Assembly (NCBI RefSeq): GCF_900091515.1 | Contig: NZ_LT607410.1 | Coordinates: 5,456,001 to 5,520,000, forward strand | From: Micromonospora purpureochromogenes | GTDB taxonomy: Bacteria; Actinomycetota; Actinomycetes; Mycobacteriales; Micromonosporaceae | Length of the DNA: 64,000 nucleotides | Direction: 5' to 3' | Shown here: positions 19,515 through 28,137 of the stretch, one piece after another | Position numbering within the stretch: position 1 is the stretch's first letter | How the letters are laid out: each line of letters begins with the position of its first letter | Notes under the pieces: generated by a model | What the model was told of the DNA's origin: nothing | Database searches by the model: none | The model's input: the letters and a program-made list of their open reading frames with translations, nothing else | Position numbers and translations under genes: made by a program

Positions 19515-20165
19515 TCAGGTCTGGGGGCCGCGGACCCCGGTCTTCGGGGGCCGCAGCGTGGCCACCGGGGCCGACCAGCGCCGACGTAGCGCCACCAGCC
19601 GCAGCGCGAAGACCAGCAGGGCGGCGGCGGTCAGCGGCGCCGTGCCGGCGCGTCCGGCGGCGTCGAGCAGGGCCACCGCGACCGCACCGGCCAGCGCGGC
19701 CACCGCGTAGATCTCCCGGCGCAGCACCACCGGGATCTCGGCGGTGAGCAGGTCCCGGCCCAGCCCGCCGCCGATGGCGGTGAGCATGCCGATCACGCAG
19801 GCGCCGACCGGCGGCACGTGGGCGTCGAGCGCCTTGAGGGTGCCGGTGACGGTGAACAGCGCCAGGCCCGCCGCGTCCAGCACCAGCACGGTGGTGCGCA
19901 GCCGGGCCAGCTGCGGGTGCAGCCAGAAGACGGCGGTGGCGGTCACCGCGGCGGTGGTGGCGTACCGCCAGTCGGCGAAGGCCAGCGGGGGCACCTCGTC
20001 GATGGCCAGGTCACGGAAGATCCCGCCGCCGAGGGCGGCCACGAAGCCGACGAAGACGACGCCGAAGAGGTCGAGCCGTTTGGCCACCGCCGCGGAGGCC
20101 CCGGAGGCGGCGAAGACGGCCACCCCGGTCAGGTCGGCGAAGAGCAGGGCGGTGGAGGTGGTCAC
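19515..20165 (-). CDS. Trimeric intracellular cation (TRIC) channel family protein
   Basis: 216-residue membrane protein with about seven hydrophobic segments and two inverted-related halves, each carrying a Gly-rich turn: ALGGGIFRDL and AIGGGLGRDLL. This repeated GGGxxRD signature is that of the UPF0126/TRIC (YadS/YicG) family, K+-permeable channels by homology. GTG start at 20165. Transcribed leftward with the helicase beyond it and DUF3039 upstream. Confidence 0.9.
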   Translation of the reverse strand: MTTSTALLFADLTGVAVFAASGASAAVAKRLDLFGVVFVGFVAALGGGIFRDLAIDEVPPLAFADWRYATTAAVTATAVFWLHPQLARLRTTVLVLDAAGLALFTVTGTLKALDAHVPPVGACVIGMLTAIGGGLGRDLLTAEIPVVLRREIYAVAALAGAVAVALLDAAGRAGTAPLTAAALLVFALRLVALRRRWSAPVATLRPPKTGVRGPQT

Positions 20166-20207
20166 ACCGCCGAAGAGTACGGGGACGGCCGGACCGGCCG
20201 CCCCGGA

Positions 20208-20426
20208 TCACTCGCCGTACGAGTCGTAGATCTCCTTGCACTTCGGGCAGACCGGCGAGCCGGGCTTGGCCGCCTTGGTCACCGGGAACGTCTCGCCGCA
20301 GAGCGCCACGACGAAGGTGCCCATGACGGCGCTTTCGGCGATCTTCTCCTTGCGGACGTAGTGGAACATCTCCGGACCGGTGTCCGCGTCCTTCAGCTCC
20401 GGCCGTTCGAGAATCTGTGTGCTCAC
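20208..20426 (-). CDS. DUF3039 family protein
   Basis: 72-residue protein, start [18 protein letters not shown], with a C-terminal [10 protein letters not shown] and an upstream ALCGE cysteine that could form a zinc site. DUF3039 is widespread in actinobacteria, unknown function. GTG at 20426 is chosen because GGAGG lies 8 bases upstream; an in-frame GTG at 20434 would overlap that site. Divergent from psuG over 88 bases. Confidence 0.85.
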   Translation of the reverse strand: MSTQILERPELKDADTGPEMFHYVRKEKIAESAVMGTFVVALCGETFPVTKAAKPGSPVCPKCKEIYDSYGE

Positions 20427-20501
20427 TGTTGACACCTCCAACTTTGCAGTTTGGCAGGTCGGTGGGGGCCGGTCCACCGCAGCCCATCCGACGGCGGCCC
20501 G

Positions 20502-20507
20502 TACGGT
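20502..20507 (+). promoter_or_regulatory. Putative -10 of leaderless psuG mRNA
   Basis: TACGGT followed by 7 bases and the GTG start codon at 20515; no Shine-Dalgarno sequence. Confidence 0.5.
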
Positions 20508-20514
20508 AACCGAG

Positions 20515-21450
20515 GTGACCAACTTTCACATCCGTCTCGGCGCTGAGGTCGCCGACGCCCTGCGTGACGGCCGACCGGTCGTCGCCCTGGAGAGCACCAT
20601 CGTCTCGCACGGTCTGCCCCGACCGGACAACCTGCGAGTGGCCCGCCAGATCGAGCGGGCCGTACGGGAGGCCGGCGCGGTCCCGGCCACCATCGGAATG
20701 GTCGGCGGCGAGCTGGTGGTGGGGCTCGACGACGCCCAGCTCACCCGGCTCGCCACGGTCGACGGAGTGAGCAAACTCTCCGTACGTGATCTGGCGGTGG
20801 CCGCCGCGACCGGCGCGCACGGTGCCACCACGGTGGCCGCCACCAGCGCGGTCGCCGCGGCGGCCGGGATCGGTGTCTTCGCCACCGGCGGGCTGGGCGG
20901 CGTGCACCGGGAGGCGGCGCAGACCTTCGACGAGTCCGCCGACCTGGTCACCCTGGCCCGGACGCCGATCGCGGTGGTCTGCGCCGGGGTGAAGTCGATC
21001 CTCGACGTGGGCGCGACGCTGGAGCGGCTGGAGACCCTCGGCGTCGGCGTGGTCGGCTACCGGACCCGGCGGTTCCCCGGCTTCTACCTGACCGACGCCG
21101 GCTTCGACCTGGACTGGTCGGTGGACTCCCCGGAGCAGGTGGCGGACGTGCTGGCCGCCCGGGAGCAGCAGGGGGTGCACGGCGGCGGGCTGATCGTGGC
21201 CAACCCGCTGCCGACCGACGAGCAGCTCGACCCGGCGCTGCACGACCGGACCCTCGCCGAGGGCCTCGCCCGGCTGGCCCGCGAGGGGGTGACCGGCAAG
21301 GCGGTGACCCCGTTCCTGCTGGCCCACTTCCACTCGGCCACCGAGGGCGCCAGCCTGGCGGTGAACGTGCGGATCATCCTGCGTAACGCCGACCTGGCCG
21401 CCCGGATCGCCGTCGCCGCAGCCGCCCTGCGCACCGACGCGCCGGCATGA
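20515..21450 (+). CDS. psuG: Pseudouridine-5'-phosphate glycosidase
   Basis: Cleaves pseudouridine 5'-phosphate to uracil and ribose 5-phosphate. 311 residues with the family hallmarks: [12 protein letters not shown] (catalytic Glu26), SKLSVRDLA (active-site Lys) and LIVANPLP (Asn). Overlaps the downstream kinase by 4 bases (ATGA), giving a two-step pseudouridine salvage operon: kinase then glycosidase. The GTG start is probably leaderless. Confidence 0.94.
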   Translation: MTNFHIRLGAEVADALRDGRPVVALESTIVSHGLPRPDNLRVARQIERAVREAGAVPATIGMVGGELVVGLDDAQLTRLATVDGVSKLSVRDLAVAAATGAHGATTVAATSAVAAAAGIGVFATGGLGGVHREAAQTFDESADLVTLARTPIAVVCAGVKSILDVGATLERLETLGVGVVGYRTRRFPGFYLTDAGFDLDWSVDSPEQVADVLAAREQQGVHGGGLIVANPLPTDEQLDPALHDRTLAEGLARLAREGVTGKAVTPFLLAHFHSATEGASLAVNVRIILRNADLAARIAVAAAALRTDAPA

Positions 21451-22346
21451 CCGGCCCGTCCCGGGTGGTCGTGGTCGGTGACCTGATCACCGATGTGGTG
21501 GCGGTGCTGGCCGGGCCGCTGGCCACCGGCTCGGACACCCCCGCGACGATCCAGGTCAGCGGGGGTGGCCAGGCGGCCAACACCGCGGCGTGGATCGCGG
21601 CGCAGGGGGTGCCGGTGACGTTGGTGGGCGCGGTCGGCGACGACAGCGCCGGGCGGGACCGGGTGGCCGAGCTGGAGCGGGTCGGCGTGGAGTGCGCCGT
21701 CGAGGTGCATCCGGGCTGCGCCAGCGGCACGGTGATCGTGCTGGCCACCGCCGGGGAACGCACGATGGTCACCGAACGCGGCGCGAACCTGCGGCTGACC
21801 GTCGAGCACGTCGAGCGGGCGCTGGCCGCGGCGCCGGACGCCGCGCACCTGCACCTGTCCGGGTACTGCCTGCTGGACGCCGCGTCGCGGCCGGCCGGGC
21901 TGGCGGCGCTGGCCGCCGCCCGCGCCCGCGGGCTCACCACCAGCGTCGACGCGGCGTCCGCGGCGCCGCTGCGGCGGGTCGGCGCGGCGGCCTTCCTGTC
22001 CTGGGTACGCGACGTCGACCTGCTCCTGGTCAACGCGGACGAGGCCGGGGTGCTCGCCGGCGGGCTGGACCCGGGGGCGCAGGCGCGGGCGCTGTCGGTG
22101 TCGGCCCGGCGGGTGGTGGTGAAGCGGGGCGAGGCCGGCGCGGTCTGGGTCGACCGGAGCGCGACGGTGAGCGTGGCGCCCGCCCGGCGGGTCGCGGTGG
22201 TCGACGTCACCGGCGCCGGGGACGCCTTCGCGGCGGGCCTGCTGACCGCCTGGCTGGGTGGCGCGGAGCCGCGGGCGGCGCTGGGCCGGGCCGGCGATCT
22301 CGGGGCGCTGGCCGTCTCGACGGTGGGCGCCCGGCCGACGGGCTGA
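21447..22346 (+). CDS. psuK: PfkB-family carbohydrate kinase, probable pseudouridine kinase
   Basis: 299-residue ribokinase-fold kinase. [16 protein letters not shown] substrate motif near residue 35 ([18 protein letters not shown]) and the C-terminal anion-hole/base motif [10 protein letters not shown]. Translationally coupled to psuG by ATGA overlap, which is the main reason to propose pseudouridine as substrate; PfkB sequence alone cannot settle substrate. Confidence 0.85.
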   Translation: MTGPSRVVVVGDLITDVVAVLAGPLATGSDTPATIQVSGGGQAANTAAWIAAQGVPVTLVGAVGDDSAGRDRVAELERVGVECAVEVHPGCASGTVIVLATAGERTMVTERGANLRLTVEHVERALAAAPDAAHLHLSGYCLLDAASRPAGLAALAAARARGLTTSVDAASAAPLRRVGAAAFLSWVRDVDLLLVNADEAGVLAGGLDPGAQARALSVSARRVVVKRGEAGAVWVDRSATVSVAPARRVAVVDVTGAGDAFAAGLLTAWLGGAEPRAALGRAGDLGALAVSTVGARPTG

Positions 22347-22364
22347 CCCGGTACGCACGTGCAA

Positions 22365-22393
22365 GGGCACCGGATCCGCAGGGTCCGGCGCCC
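22365..22393 (+). terminator. Terminator hairpin after psuGK
   Basis: 13-position stem (22365-22377 with 22381-22393) with one A-C mismatch and one G-U, 3-base loop, between convergent psuK and DUF3099 genes. Confidence 0.6.
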
Positions 22394-22398
22394 GGCGG

Positions 22399-22785
22399 TC
22401 AGGGTTCGACGTCGATGATCTTGTGCGGCCGCTCCTCGGCGGTCAGGCTCATCGGCGGCGTCTCGTCGCGCATCCTGGGCTGGAACTTCCCCGCCAGCCG
22501 GTGCTGCTCCTTCGGCGGGCGGTCGTTGGCCAGCAGCACCGCCAGCCACGGGATGAGCACCATCCCGACGGCGCACAGCGGCAGCCAGAGCCAGAGCAGC
22601 GGGGCCTTCGCGCCGACCAGGATCGCACCGACGATCACGCAGGCCACCCGGATGCCCATCATCAGCACGTAGCGCTTCTGCCGACTGGTGAGCTGGTCGT
22701 CCTGGCTGCGCGAGGCGTCGGTGATCAGAATCGGCTGGTACGCCTGACGCTTCACCACGGCCTCCTCGAGGGGATTACGACCCAT
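22399..22785 (-). CDS. DUF3099 family membrane protein
   Basis: 128 residues: N-terminal ILITDASRSQDDQLTSRQKRY motif characteristic of DUF3099, then two membrane helices (YVLMMGIRVACVIVGAILVG; LLWLWLPLCAVGMVLIPWLA) and a charged cytosolic tail. Function unknown. ATG at 22785 with GGGAG eight bases upstream; a shorter GTG start at VKRQAY is possible. Confidence 0.85.
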   Translation of the reverse strand: MGRNPLEEAVVKRQAYQPILITDASRSQDDQLTSRQKRYVLMMGIRVACVIVGAILVGAKAPLLWLWLPLCAVGMVLIPWLAVLLANDRPPKEQHRLAGKFQPRMRDETPPMSLTAEERPHKIIDVEP

Positions 22786-22848
22786 CCTGTCACTCCCGGG
22801 CCGTGATCAGCGAAAATCGGCTCGTCCCAGTGCGTGTTACGCCCGTGG

Positions 22849-22854
22849 TACGCT
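22849..22854 (+). promoter_or_regulatory. Putative -10 of leaderless toxin-antitoxin mRNA
   Basis: TACGCT lies 6 bases before GTG 22861. The flanking sequence has a small inverted repeat (GCGT-GTT-ACGC at 22832-22842) that could be an operator for autoregulation; this is inference. Confidence 0.45.
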
Positions 22855-22860
22855 CCGCCC

Positions 22861-23172
22861 GTGGGCAACCGCTTCAGCTTCACCGACGAGGCGTTGACCA
22901 ACCTGCGGGTCTACGACGTCACACCCGGGGAAGTCTGGGAGGCCCTGCACAGCACCCGCCGGGTGATCCGGCACCTGGGCGACGACGTCATGGTCGTCTA
23001 CGCGGCGAACGGCCGCGGCAGGCGGCTGGCCGTGCTGCTCGCCGAGGCCGACGGCACCGACAACGACTGGGACATCCTCTCCGCCCGCGACCTGAGCGAC
23101 GTCGAGGCCAAGCGCTACGACGAGGCCGTGCGGAGGGATCGCCGACGAGGAGGCGGTCACGATGAACCGTGA
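22861..23172 (+). CDS. BrnT-like toxin
   Basis: 103-residue product resembling BrnT ribonuclease toxins: N-terminal FSFTDEALTNLRVYDVTPGE..W, central VVYAANGRGRRLAVLL strand pair and a C-terminal WDILSARDLSDVEAKRY helix (compare the ISAR...E...Y ending of BrnT). It is the first gene of a two-gene unit whose second gene, overlapping by 11 bases, encodes a ribbon-helix-helix-type protein; toxin-first order is the BrnTA arrangement. GTG 22861 appears leaderless. Catalytic activity is not demonstrated by sequence. Confidence 0.65.
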   Translation: MGNRFSFTDEALTNLRVYDVTPGEVWEALHSTRRVIRHLGDDVMVVYAANGRGRRLAVLLAEADGTDNDWDILSARDLSDVEAKRYDEAVRRDRRRGGGHDEP

Positions 23173-23473
23173 CGACGCGACCAAGCGGTTCCACGGTGGC
23201 GACGAAGCGTTCGCCGAGCTGATCGACGACAGCCAGCCGGTGGAGCTGCCCACCCCCGACAGTGACGTGCCGATGGTCAGCCGCTCGGTACGCCTGCCGC
23301 TGGAGACCTACGAGCGGGTCCGGGCGGCCGCCGAGGCCCGGGGCATCGGCGTCACCACGCTGATGCGGCAGTGGATCGAGGCCGGGCTGGCCGACCTGGA
23401 CGACTCCGCCACCGTCTCCCTCGCCGACGTACGGCGGGCACTGGCCTCGCTGTCCCGCCCGACCGCCGCCTGA
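23162..23473 (+). CDS. BrnA/CopG-like ribbon-helix-helix antitoxin
   Basis: 103 residues. Acidic N-terminus, then a probable ribbon-helix-helix segment at ~45-80: SRSVRLPLETYERVRAAAEA followed by GIGVTTLMRQWIEAGL, the beta-alpha-alpha pattern of CopG/MetJ DNA binders. ATG at 23162 lies inside the last codons of the toxin gene, preceded by GAGGAGG. Expected to neutralise the toxin and repress the shared promoter. Confidence 0.68.
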   Translation: MNRDDATKRFHGGDEAFAELIDDSQPVELPTPDSDVPMVSRSVRLPLETYERVRAAAEARGIGVTTLMRQWIEAGLADLDDSATVSLADVRRALASLSRPTAA

Positions 23474-23501
23474 GCCGGTCGACTCCCGCCCGTGGCGACG
23501 G

Positions 23502-24698
23502 CTACAGGGGCGACGCGGGTCGTTCCAGGGGGCGGCCGTGTGCCCGCGCGGTGTCGGCGGCGGCGATCCCGATCAGCACCGCCGCGCTCAGCCCGAGCAG
23601 CCCGACCGGCGGCAGCAGCGGCGCGAGCGGGAGCAGGCCGAGCAGGAGCACCACGCCGATCACCCGGCTGCGCGACACCCGGGCGAAGATCTCGTACTCG
23701 AAGCGGGCCCGGGCGGCCAGGAAGAGCGCCGGGCCGCCCGTCACGAACACCGCCCAGCCCATCGGCGTACGCCCCTGCGGGTGGGAGATCACCAACTCGT
23801 AGCCGACCCCGGTGAGCAGCACACCGGCCACGATCACCAGGTGCGTCCAGCTCGCCGACTCGCCCAGCACTCCCGGCGAGCGGGCCACTCTGATCGCCTC
23901 GGCCAGCACGTGTCCCGCCCGGTGGAAGTAGATCCGCCACAGCAGCGCGGTGGTGAGGAAGGACAGGGCGAAGGCGAGCGCCGCACGCGCGGAGTAGACG
24001 GCTCCGCTGAAGGTCAATCCGATGATCAGGACCGTCTCGCCGAGAGCGATCAGGAAGAACTGCTGGTACCGCTCGGCCAGGTGCTCCCCCGCCACCGCCC
24101 AGCCCGAGGTGCGCGTCGCCCCGCGCCGGGGCATCGGCCAGCCGAGCGCCAGCCCGGCGTAGTCCCAGGCCAGGGCGAGCGTCCACAGCACCTCCTGGGC
24201 CGACGGCAGCAGGGCGCCGAGGAGCCAGGGCACCGCCCCGACCACGAACCAGAGCAGGATCCGGCGGGTGACCGACCGGCGCGGATGCCCGCGCAGGGCC
24301 AGCGTGAGCAGCAGCGGCCGGCCGACCTGGATCGCCACGTAGGCCAGCGCGAACGGCAGCGCCCGCTCGGCGAACGCCCGGGGCAGCGCCACGGCCATCA
24401 CCATGCTGGCGAACATGGAGGCGACCACCACGAACTGGATCGGGTTCCGCTCCGGCTCGTACCGGCTGGTCACCCGGGCGGTCAGGATCCAGACCATCCA
24501 CAGCGCGAGGAACAGCACCACGGTCTGGGCGACCTGACGGAGCACGTCCGGGGGGTCGACCGACACGTCGTCGATCAGGCGCTTCGAGACGCGGGTCAGG
24601 GCGAAGACGAAGACCAGGTCGAAGAAGAGCTCCAGGAAGGTGGCGCGGGGCGAACTCGTCACGCCGCGCAGCAGCGCCGTACCCTGCCCGTCCGCCAT
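23502..24698 (-). CDS. Low temperature requirement protein A (LtrA) family
   Basis: 398-residue membrane protein with about 10-12 helices. Diagnostic LtrA start TFLELFFDLVFVFALTRVS, followed by ALWMVWILTARVTSRYEPE and the central HLAERYQQFFLIALGETVL motif. LtrA was named from a Listeria cold-growth mutant; molecular function unknown. ATG at 24698. Converges with the toxin-antitoxin unit with 28 bases between stops. Confidence 0.9.
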   Translation of the reverse strand: MADGQGTALLRGVTSSPRATFLELFFDLVFVFALTRVSKRLIDDVSVDPPDVLRQVAQTVVLFLALWMVWILTARVTSRYEPERNPIQFVVVASMFASMVMAVALPRAFAERALPFALAYVAIQVGRPLLLTLALRGHPRRSVTRRILLWFVVGAVPWLLGALLPSAQEVLWTLALAWDYAGLALGWPMPRRGATRTSGWAVAGEHLAERYQQFFLIALGETVLIIGLTFSGAVYSARAALAFALSFLTTALLWRIYFHRAGHVLAEAIRVARSPGVLGESASWTHLVIVAGVLLTGVGYELVISHPQGRTPMGWAVFVTGGPALFLAARARFEYEIFARVSRSRVIGVVLLLGLLPLAPLLPPVGLLGLSAAVLIGIAAADTARAHGRPLERPASPL

Positions 24699-24755
24699 GG
24701 CCCACCCGTCGCCGCCGTCCCGGATCTCAACGAGCCGGCCGGCGGGCCGGTTGCG

Positions 24756-25331
24756 TCAGCCCTTCGCCGCCCGGGCCGCCGCCTTCGCCGCCTGCTTGAA
24801 CTCGCGCACCCGGCGCAGCGACTCCGGGTCGGTGATGTCGGCCACCGACCGGTACGCGTCCGGTTCGCCGTACCCGCCGGCGGCCTCCCGCCAGCCGTCC
24901 GGGTGCACGTCGTACCGCTTGCCGAGCAGGGCGACGAAGATCTGCGCCTTCTGCTTGCCGAAGCCGGGCAGCTCGCCGATGCGGCGCAGCAGCTCCCGCC
25001 CGTCGGCGGCGTCCGACCAGAGCCGGGCGGCGTCGCCGTCGTACCGGTCGACGAGCACCTGGCACACCTGCTGGACCCGGGCCGCCATCGCCTTCGGGAA
25101 GCGGTGCAGCGCCGGTGGGCGGGCGAAGATCTCGACCAGCGCCTCGGGGTCGTACCCGGCCAACTCCCGGGCGTCCGGCTCGTGCCCCAGCCGCTGCACC
25201 AGCACGTACGGCGAGGTGAACGCCTTCTCCAAGGGGATCTGCTGGTCGAGGACCATGCCGGTCAGCAGGGCCAGCGGGCTGCGCTCCAGCAGCCGGTTGG
25301 CCTCGGGGTCGATGGGCAGCGAGAGCGTCAT
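24756..25331 (-). CDS. HhH-GPD-type base-excision DNA glycosylase
   Basis: 191 residues. Helix-hairpin-helix DNA-binding segment LPGFGKQKAQIFVALLG at ~120-137 followed by the DVHPDGWREAAGGYG stretch containing the likely catalytic Asp, and a DQQIPLEKAF motif near residue 30 reminiscent of AlkA/MutY substrate pockets. No C-terminal iron-sulfur cysteines, so not a Nth/MutY type with cluster. Substrate base unknown. Divergent from the iron transporter operon. Confidence 0.85.
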   Translation of the reverse strand: MTLSLPIDPEANRLLERSPLALLTGMVLDQQIPLEKAFTSPYVLVQRLGHEPDARELAGYDPEALVEIFARPPALHRFPKAMAARVQQVCQVLVDRYDGDAARLWSDAADGRELLRRIGELPGFGKQKAQIFVALLGKRYDVHPDGWREAAGGYGEPDAYRSVADITDPESLRRVREFKQAAKAAARAAKG

Positions 25332-25404
25332 GCGCCCATCCTGCCGGTCGGCGCGACGGACGGGTCGCCGACTCCCCGAGCGGGCGCCGGACCCACAGGA
25401 ACAC

Positions 25405-25423
25405 CAAGGTTAGCCTGTGCTAA
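25405..25423 (+). promoter_or_regulatory. Candidate DtxR/IdeR iron box
   Basis: The 19-mer at 25405-25423 matches 14 positions of the IdeR/DtxR consensus TTAGGTTAGSCTAACCTAA, with the left half AAGGTTAGCCT almost perfect. It is placed 52 bases before the ferric-iron binding-protein start codon. An overlapping inverted repeat GTTAGC-CTGT-GCTAAC is also present. Likely represses the operon when iron is replete, by the IdeR-like protein encoded at 40123-40806. Confidence 0.7.
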
Positions 25424-25474
25424 CTTCTCCGCGTCGGCGGAGGGCCCGCCGGCCGGAGCCGAAGGAGTGCCGCC

Positions 25475-26533
25475 GTGCCCGTTCCCGCCCGCAGGTCCCT
25501 CGCGGTCGCCGTCGCCGCCGGCCTGCTCTCGTTCGGCCTGGTCGCCTGCGGATCCGGCGAGGACGACGCCGCCGATCCCGGCAAGCCCGGCGACAAGACC
25601 ATCACCGTCTACAGCGGCCGCAACGAGCAGCTGGTGAAGCCGCTGCTGGACCGGTTCACCGCGCAGACCGGCATCACCGTGAAGACCCGGTACGCCACCA
25701 CCGCCCAGCTCGCCGCCCAGCTGGTCGAGGAGGGCGGCAGGTCCCCGGCCGACGCCTTCTTCGCCCAGGACGCCGGCGCCCTGGGCGCGGTCGCCAAGCG
25801 GGACATGTTCGCCCCGCTGCCCGCCGCCGACCTGGAGAAGGTGCCGCAGTCCTACCGGTCGCGCACCGGCCAGTGGGTCGGCGTCAGCGCCCGCTCCCGG
25901 GTGCTCGCCTACAACGTCGACGCCGTGCCCGCCGCCGAGCTGCCGACGTCGGTCTTCGCGCTGACCGATCCGAAGTGGAAGGGCCGCATCGGCGTCGCCC
26001 CGACCAACGCCTCGTTCCAGGCGTTCGTCACCGCGATCCGGGTGCAGCACGGCGACCAGAAGGCCAAGGACTTCCTCGCCGGGCTCAAGGCGAACGAGCC
26101 GCAGATCCGGGACAACAACGTCAAGATCGTGGAAGAGGTCGACAAGGGCACCATCGCGGTCGGCCTGGTCAACCACTACTACCTCGGCGAGGTGGCCAAG
26201 GAGAAGGGCACCACGCCGGACGCGCTGAAGGCGAAGCTGCACTTCTTCCCGGGTGGGGACACCGGCGCGCTGGTGAACGTCGCGGGCGTCGGCGTGCTGA
26301 AGCGCTCCGCCACGGACCCGGACACGAAGGCCTTCGTCGACTTCCTGCTCAACACCGAGTCGCAGCGGTACTTCGCCGAGCAGACCTTCGAGTACCCGGT
26401 GGTGCCCGGGGCCGCCGCCCCGGCGGGCGTCCCGCCGCTGGCCGAGCTGGACAGCCCGGAGATCGACCTCAACGACCTGGACACGCTGGACGCCACGATC
26501 GGCCTGATCAAGGACTCGGGGCTCGTACCCTGA
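25475..26533 (+). CDS. Iron(III) ABC transporter substrate-binding lipoprotein
   Basis: 352 residues. Lipoprotein signal with lipobox LVAC around residue 25, then a type II periplasmic-binding fold starting TITVYSGRNEQLVKPLLDRF, the FbpA/FutA ferric-iron binder signature. C-terminal YFAEQTFEYPVVPGAA also matches that group, including paired Tyr-type ligands. GTG at 25475 follows GAAGGAG. First gene of a three-gene transporter operon behind an iron box. Confidence 0.92.
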   Translation: MPVPARRSLAVAVAAGLLSFGLVACGSGEDDAADPGKPGDKTITVYSGRNEQLVKPLLDRFTAQTGITVKTRYATTAQLAAQLVEEGGRSPADAFFAQDAGALGAVAKRDMFAPLPAADLEKVPQSYRSRTGQWVGVSARSRVLAYNVDAVPAAELPTSVFALTDPKWKGRIGVAPTNASFQAFVTAIRVQHGDQKAKDFLAGLKANEPQIRDNNVKIVEEVDKGTIAVGLVNHYYLGEVAKEKGTTPDALKAKLHFFPGGDTGALVNVAGVGVLKRSATDPDTKAFVDFLLNTESQRYFAEQTFEYPVVPGAAAPAGVPPLAELDSPEIDLNDLDTLDATIGLIKDSGLVP

Positions 26534-28137
26534 CCGCCCCGACCACCACGCCCGAGGCAGGGCCGGCCCGTTCCGGGCCGGCCCGCTTCGGCGTACCGGG
26601 GTCGTTGCGCCGGCTGGCGCCGCGCCCGGCGCTGCTCGCGGCCTCGGCCGCCGCGGTCGCCGTGGCCCTGATCCCGCTGGTCTACCTCGCGGTACGCACC
26701 GCCGAGGCGGGTGTCGACCGGGTCGTCGCCGAACTGTGGACCGAGCGGGTCGGGCTGCTGGCGGTCCGCAGCCTCGCGCTGGCCGCCGTGGTCACCACCG
26801 CCTGCGTGCTGCTCGGCGTGGCCGCCGCCTGGCTGGTGACCCGGACCGACCTGCCCGGCCGACGCGCCTTCGCGGTGCTCGCCGCGCTGCCGCTGGCCGT
26901 GCCCACCTACATCGCCGCCTTCGCCTGGGTCTCGCTGTTCGACCGGCTGGAGGGCTTCTGGCCGGCCGCGCTGGTGCTGACCCTCTGCTCGTACCCGTAC
27001 GTCTTCCTGCCGGTCGCGGCGGCGCTGCGCGGCGCGGACCCGGCGCAGGAGGAGGTCTCCCGCTCGCTGGGCCGGGGCGGCTGGCGCACCTTCACCGACG
27101 TCACGCTGCGCCAGATCCGGCCGGCGACCGCCGCCGGGGCGCTGCTCGTCGCGCTCTACGTGCTGGCCGACTTCGGCGCGGTGTCGATTCTGCGCGCCGA
27201 CACCTTCACCCGGGCCATCTTCGTCGCCTTCGACCTGGGCTTCGACCGCACCGGCGCGCTGGTGCTCTCCAGCGTGCTGGTGGCGCTGACCGTGCTGCTG
27301 CTGGCCGGGGAGACCGCCACCCGGCGGCGCGGCGCCCGCTACGCCCGGCTCGGCGGCGCCCGCCGCCCCGCCGCCCGGCTGCGCCTCGGTCCGGCCCGCT
27401 GGCCCGCGCTCGCCGCGCTGCTCGCGGTGGCCGCGCTGGCGCTCGGCGTGCCGGCGCTCAGCCTGGCCCGTCGGTTGGCCGACGGGGTGTCCCGGCCCGG
27501 CGCGCTCGGCGAGGTCGCCACGGCCGCCGGCAACTCGCTCTGGCTGTCGCTGGCCGGCGCCGCGCTGACCATGCTGCTGGCCCTGCCGCTGGGACTGCTC
27601 ACCGCACGCGCCCCCGGCCCGCTGGCCACCGCGCTGGACCGGCTCGCCTACCTGGCCCACGCCCTGCCCGGGGTGGTGATCGGGCTGTCGCTGATCTTCT
27701 TCGGCATCAGCGTCGCGTATCCGCTGTACCAGACGCCGTGGCTGCTGGCGCTTGCCTACGCGACGCTCTTCCTGCCGCTGGCCGTGGGCGCGGTGGCCGG
27801 CGCCGCCGCCCAGGCCCCACCCGGCCTGGAGGAGGTGGCCCGCTCGCTGGGGCGCGGGCCGCTGGCCGTGCTGCGCACGGTCACCCTGCCGCTGACCCTG
27901 CCCGGGATCGGGGCGGGGGCGGCGCTGGTCTTCCTCACCGGCATGAAGGAACTTCCGGCCACCCTGCTGCTGCGCCCCACCGGCACCGACACCCTGGCCA
28001 CCGAGCTGTGGACGGCGACCTCCGTCGGGGCGTACGCGGCCGCCGCTCCCTACGCGGCGCTGCTGGTCGTCATCTCGGCGCTGCCCACCTGGTGGCTGGT
28101 CGCCCGGGGCGGCCTGCTCGACAAGGAGGACCGATGA
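26530..28137 (+). CDS. Iron(III) ABC transporter permease (fused double-domain)
   Basis: About 535 residues with 12 membrane helices in two homologous halves, each with an EAA loop: EEVSRSLGRGGWRTFTDVTL and EEVARSLGRGPLAVLRTVTL. This is the FbpB layout. The start is unusual: no ATG, GTG or TTG lies near the junction with the upstream gene. CTG at 26530 overlaps the preceding stop as CTGA, mirroring the ATGA/GTGA overlaps elsewhere; the next candidate is TTG at 26605, which would shorten the protein by 25 unconserved residues. Downstream gene overlaps by 4 bases. Confidence 0.88.
   Translation: MTAPTTTPEAGPARSGPARFGVPGSLRRLAPRPALLAASAAAVAVALIPLVYLAVRTAEAGVDRVVAELWTERVGLLAVRSLALAAVVTTACVLLGVAAAWLVTRTDLPGRRAFAVLAALPLAVPTYIAAFAWVSLFDRLEGFWPAALVLTLCSYPYVFLPVAAALRGADPAQEEVSRSLGRGGWRTFTDVTLRQIRPATAAGALLVALYVLADFGAVSILRADTFTRAIFVAFDLGFDRTGALVLSSVLVALTVLLLAGETATRRRGARYARLGGARRPAARLRLGPARWPALAALLAVAALALGVPALSLARRLADGVSRPGALGEVATAAGNSLWLSLAGAALTMLLALPLGLLTARAPGPLATALDRLAYLAHALPGVVIGLSLIFFGISVAYPLYQTPWLLALAYATLFLPLAVGAVAGAAAQAPPGLEEVARSLGRGPLAVLRTVTLPLTLPGIGAGAALVFLTGMKELPATLLLRPTGTDTLATELWTATSVGAYAAAAPYAALLVVISALPTWWLVARGGLLDKEDR

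Noticed and set aside
25417-28137. 906-residue frame fusing sequence before the iron permease
   Set aside because: First ~370 residues are an alternate frame of the binding-protein gene; the permease domain begins only after its stop codon.
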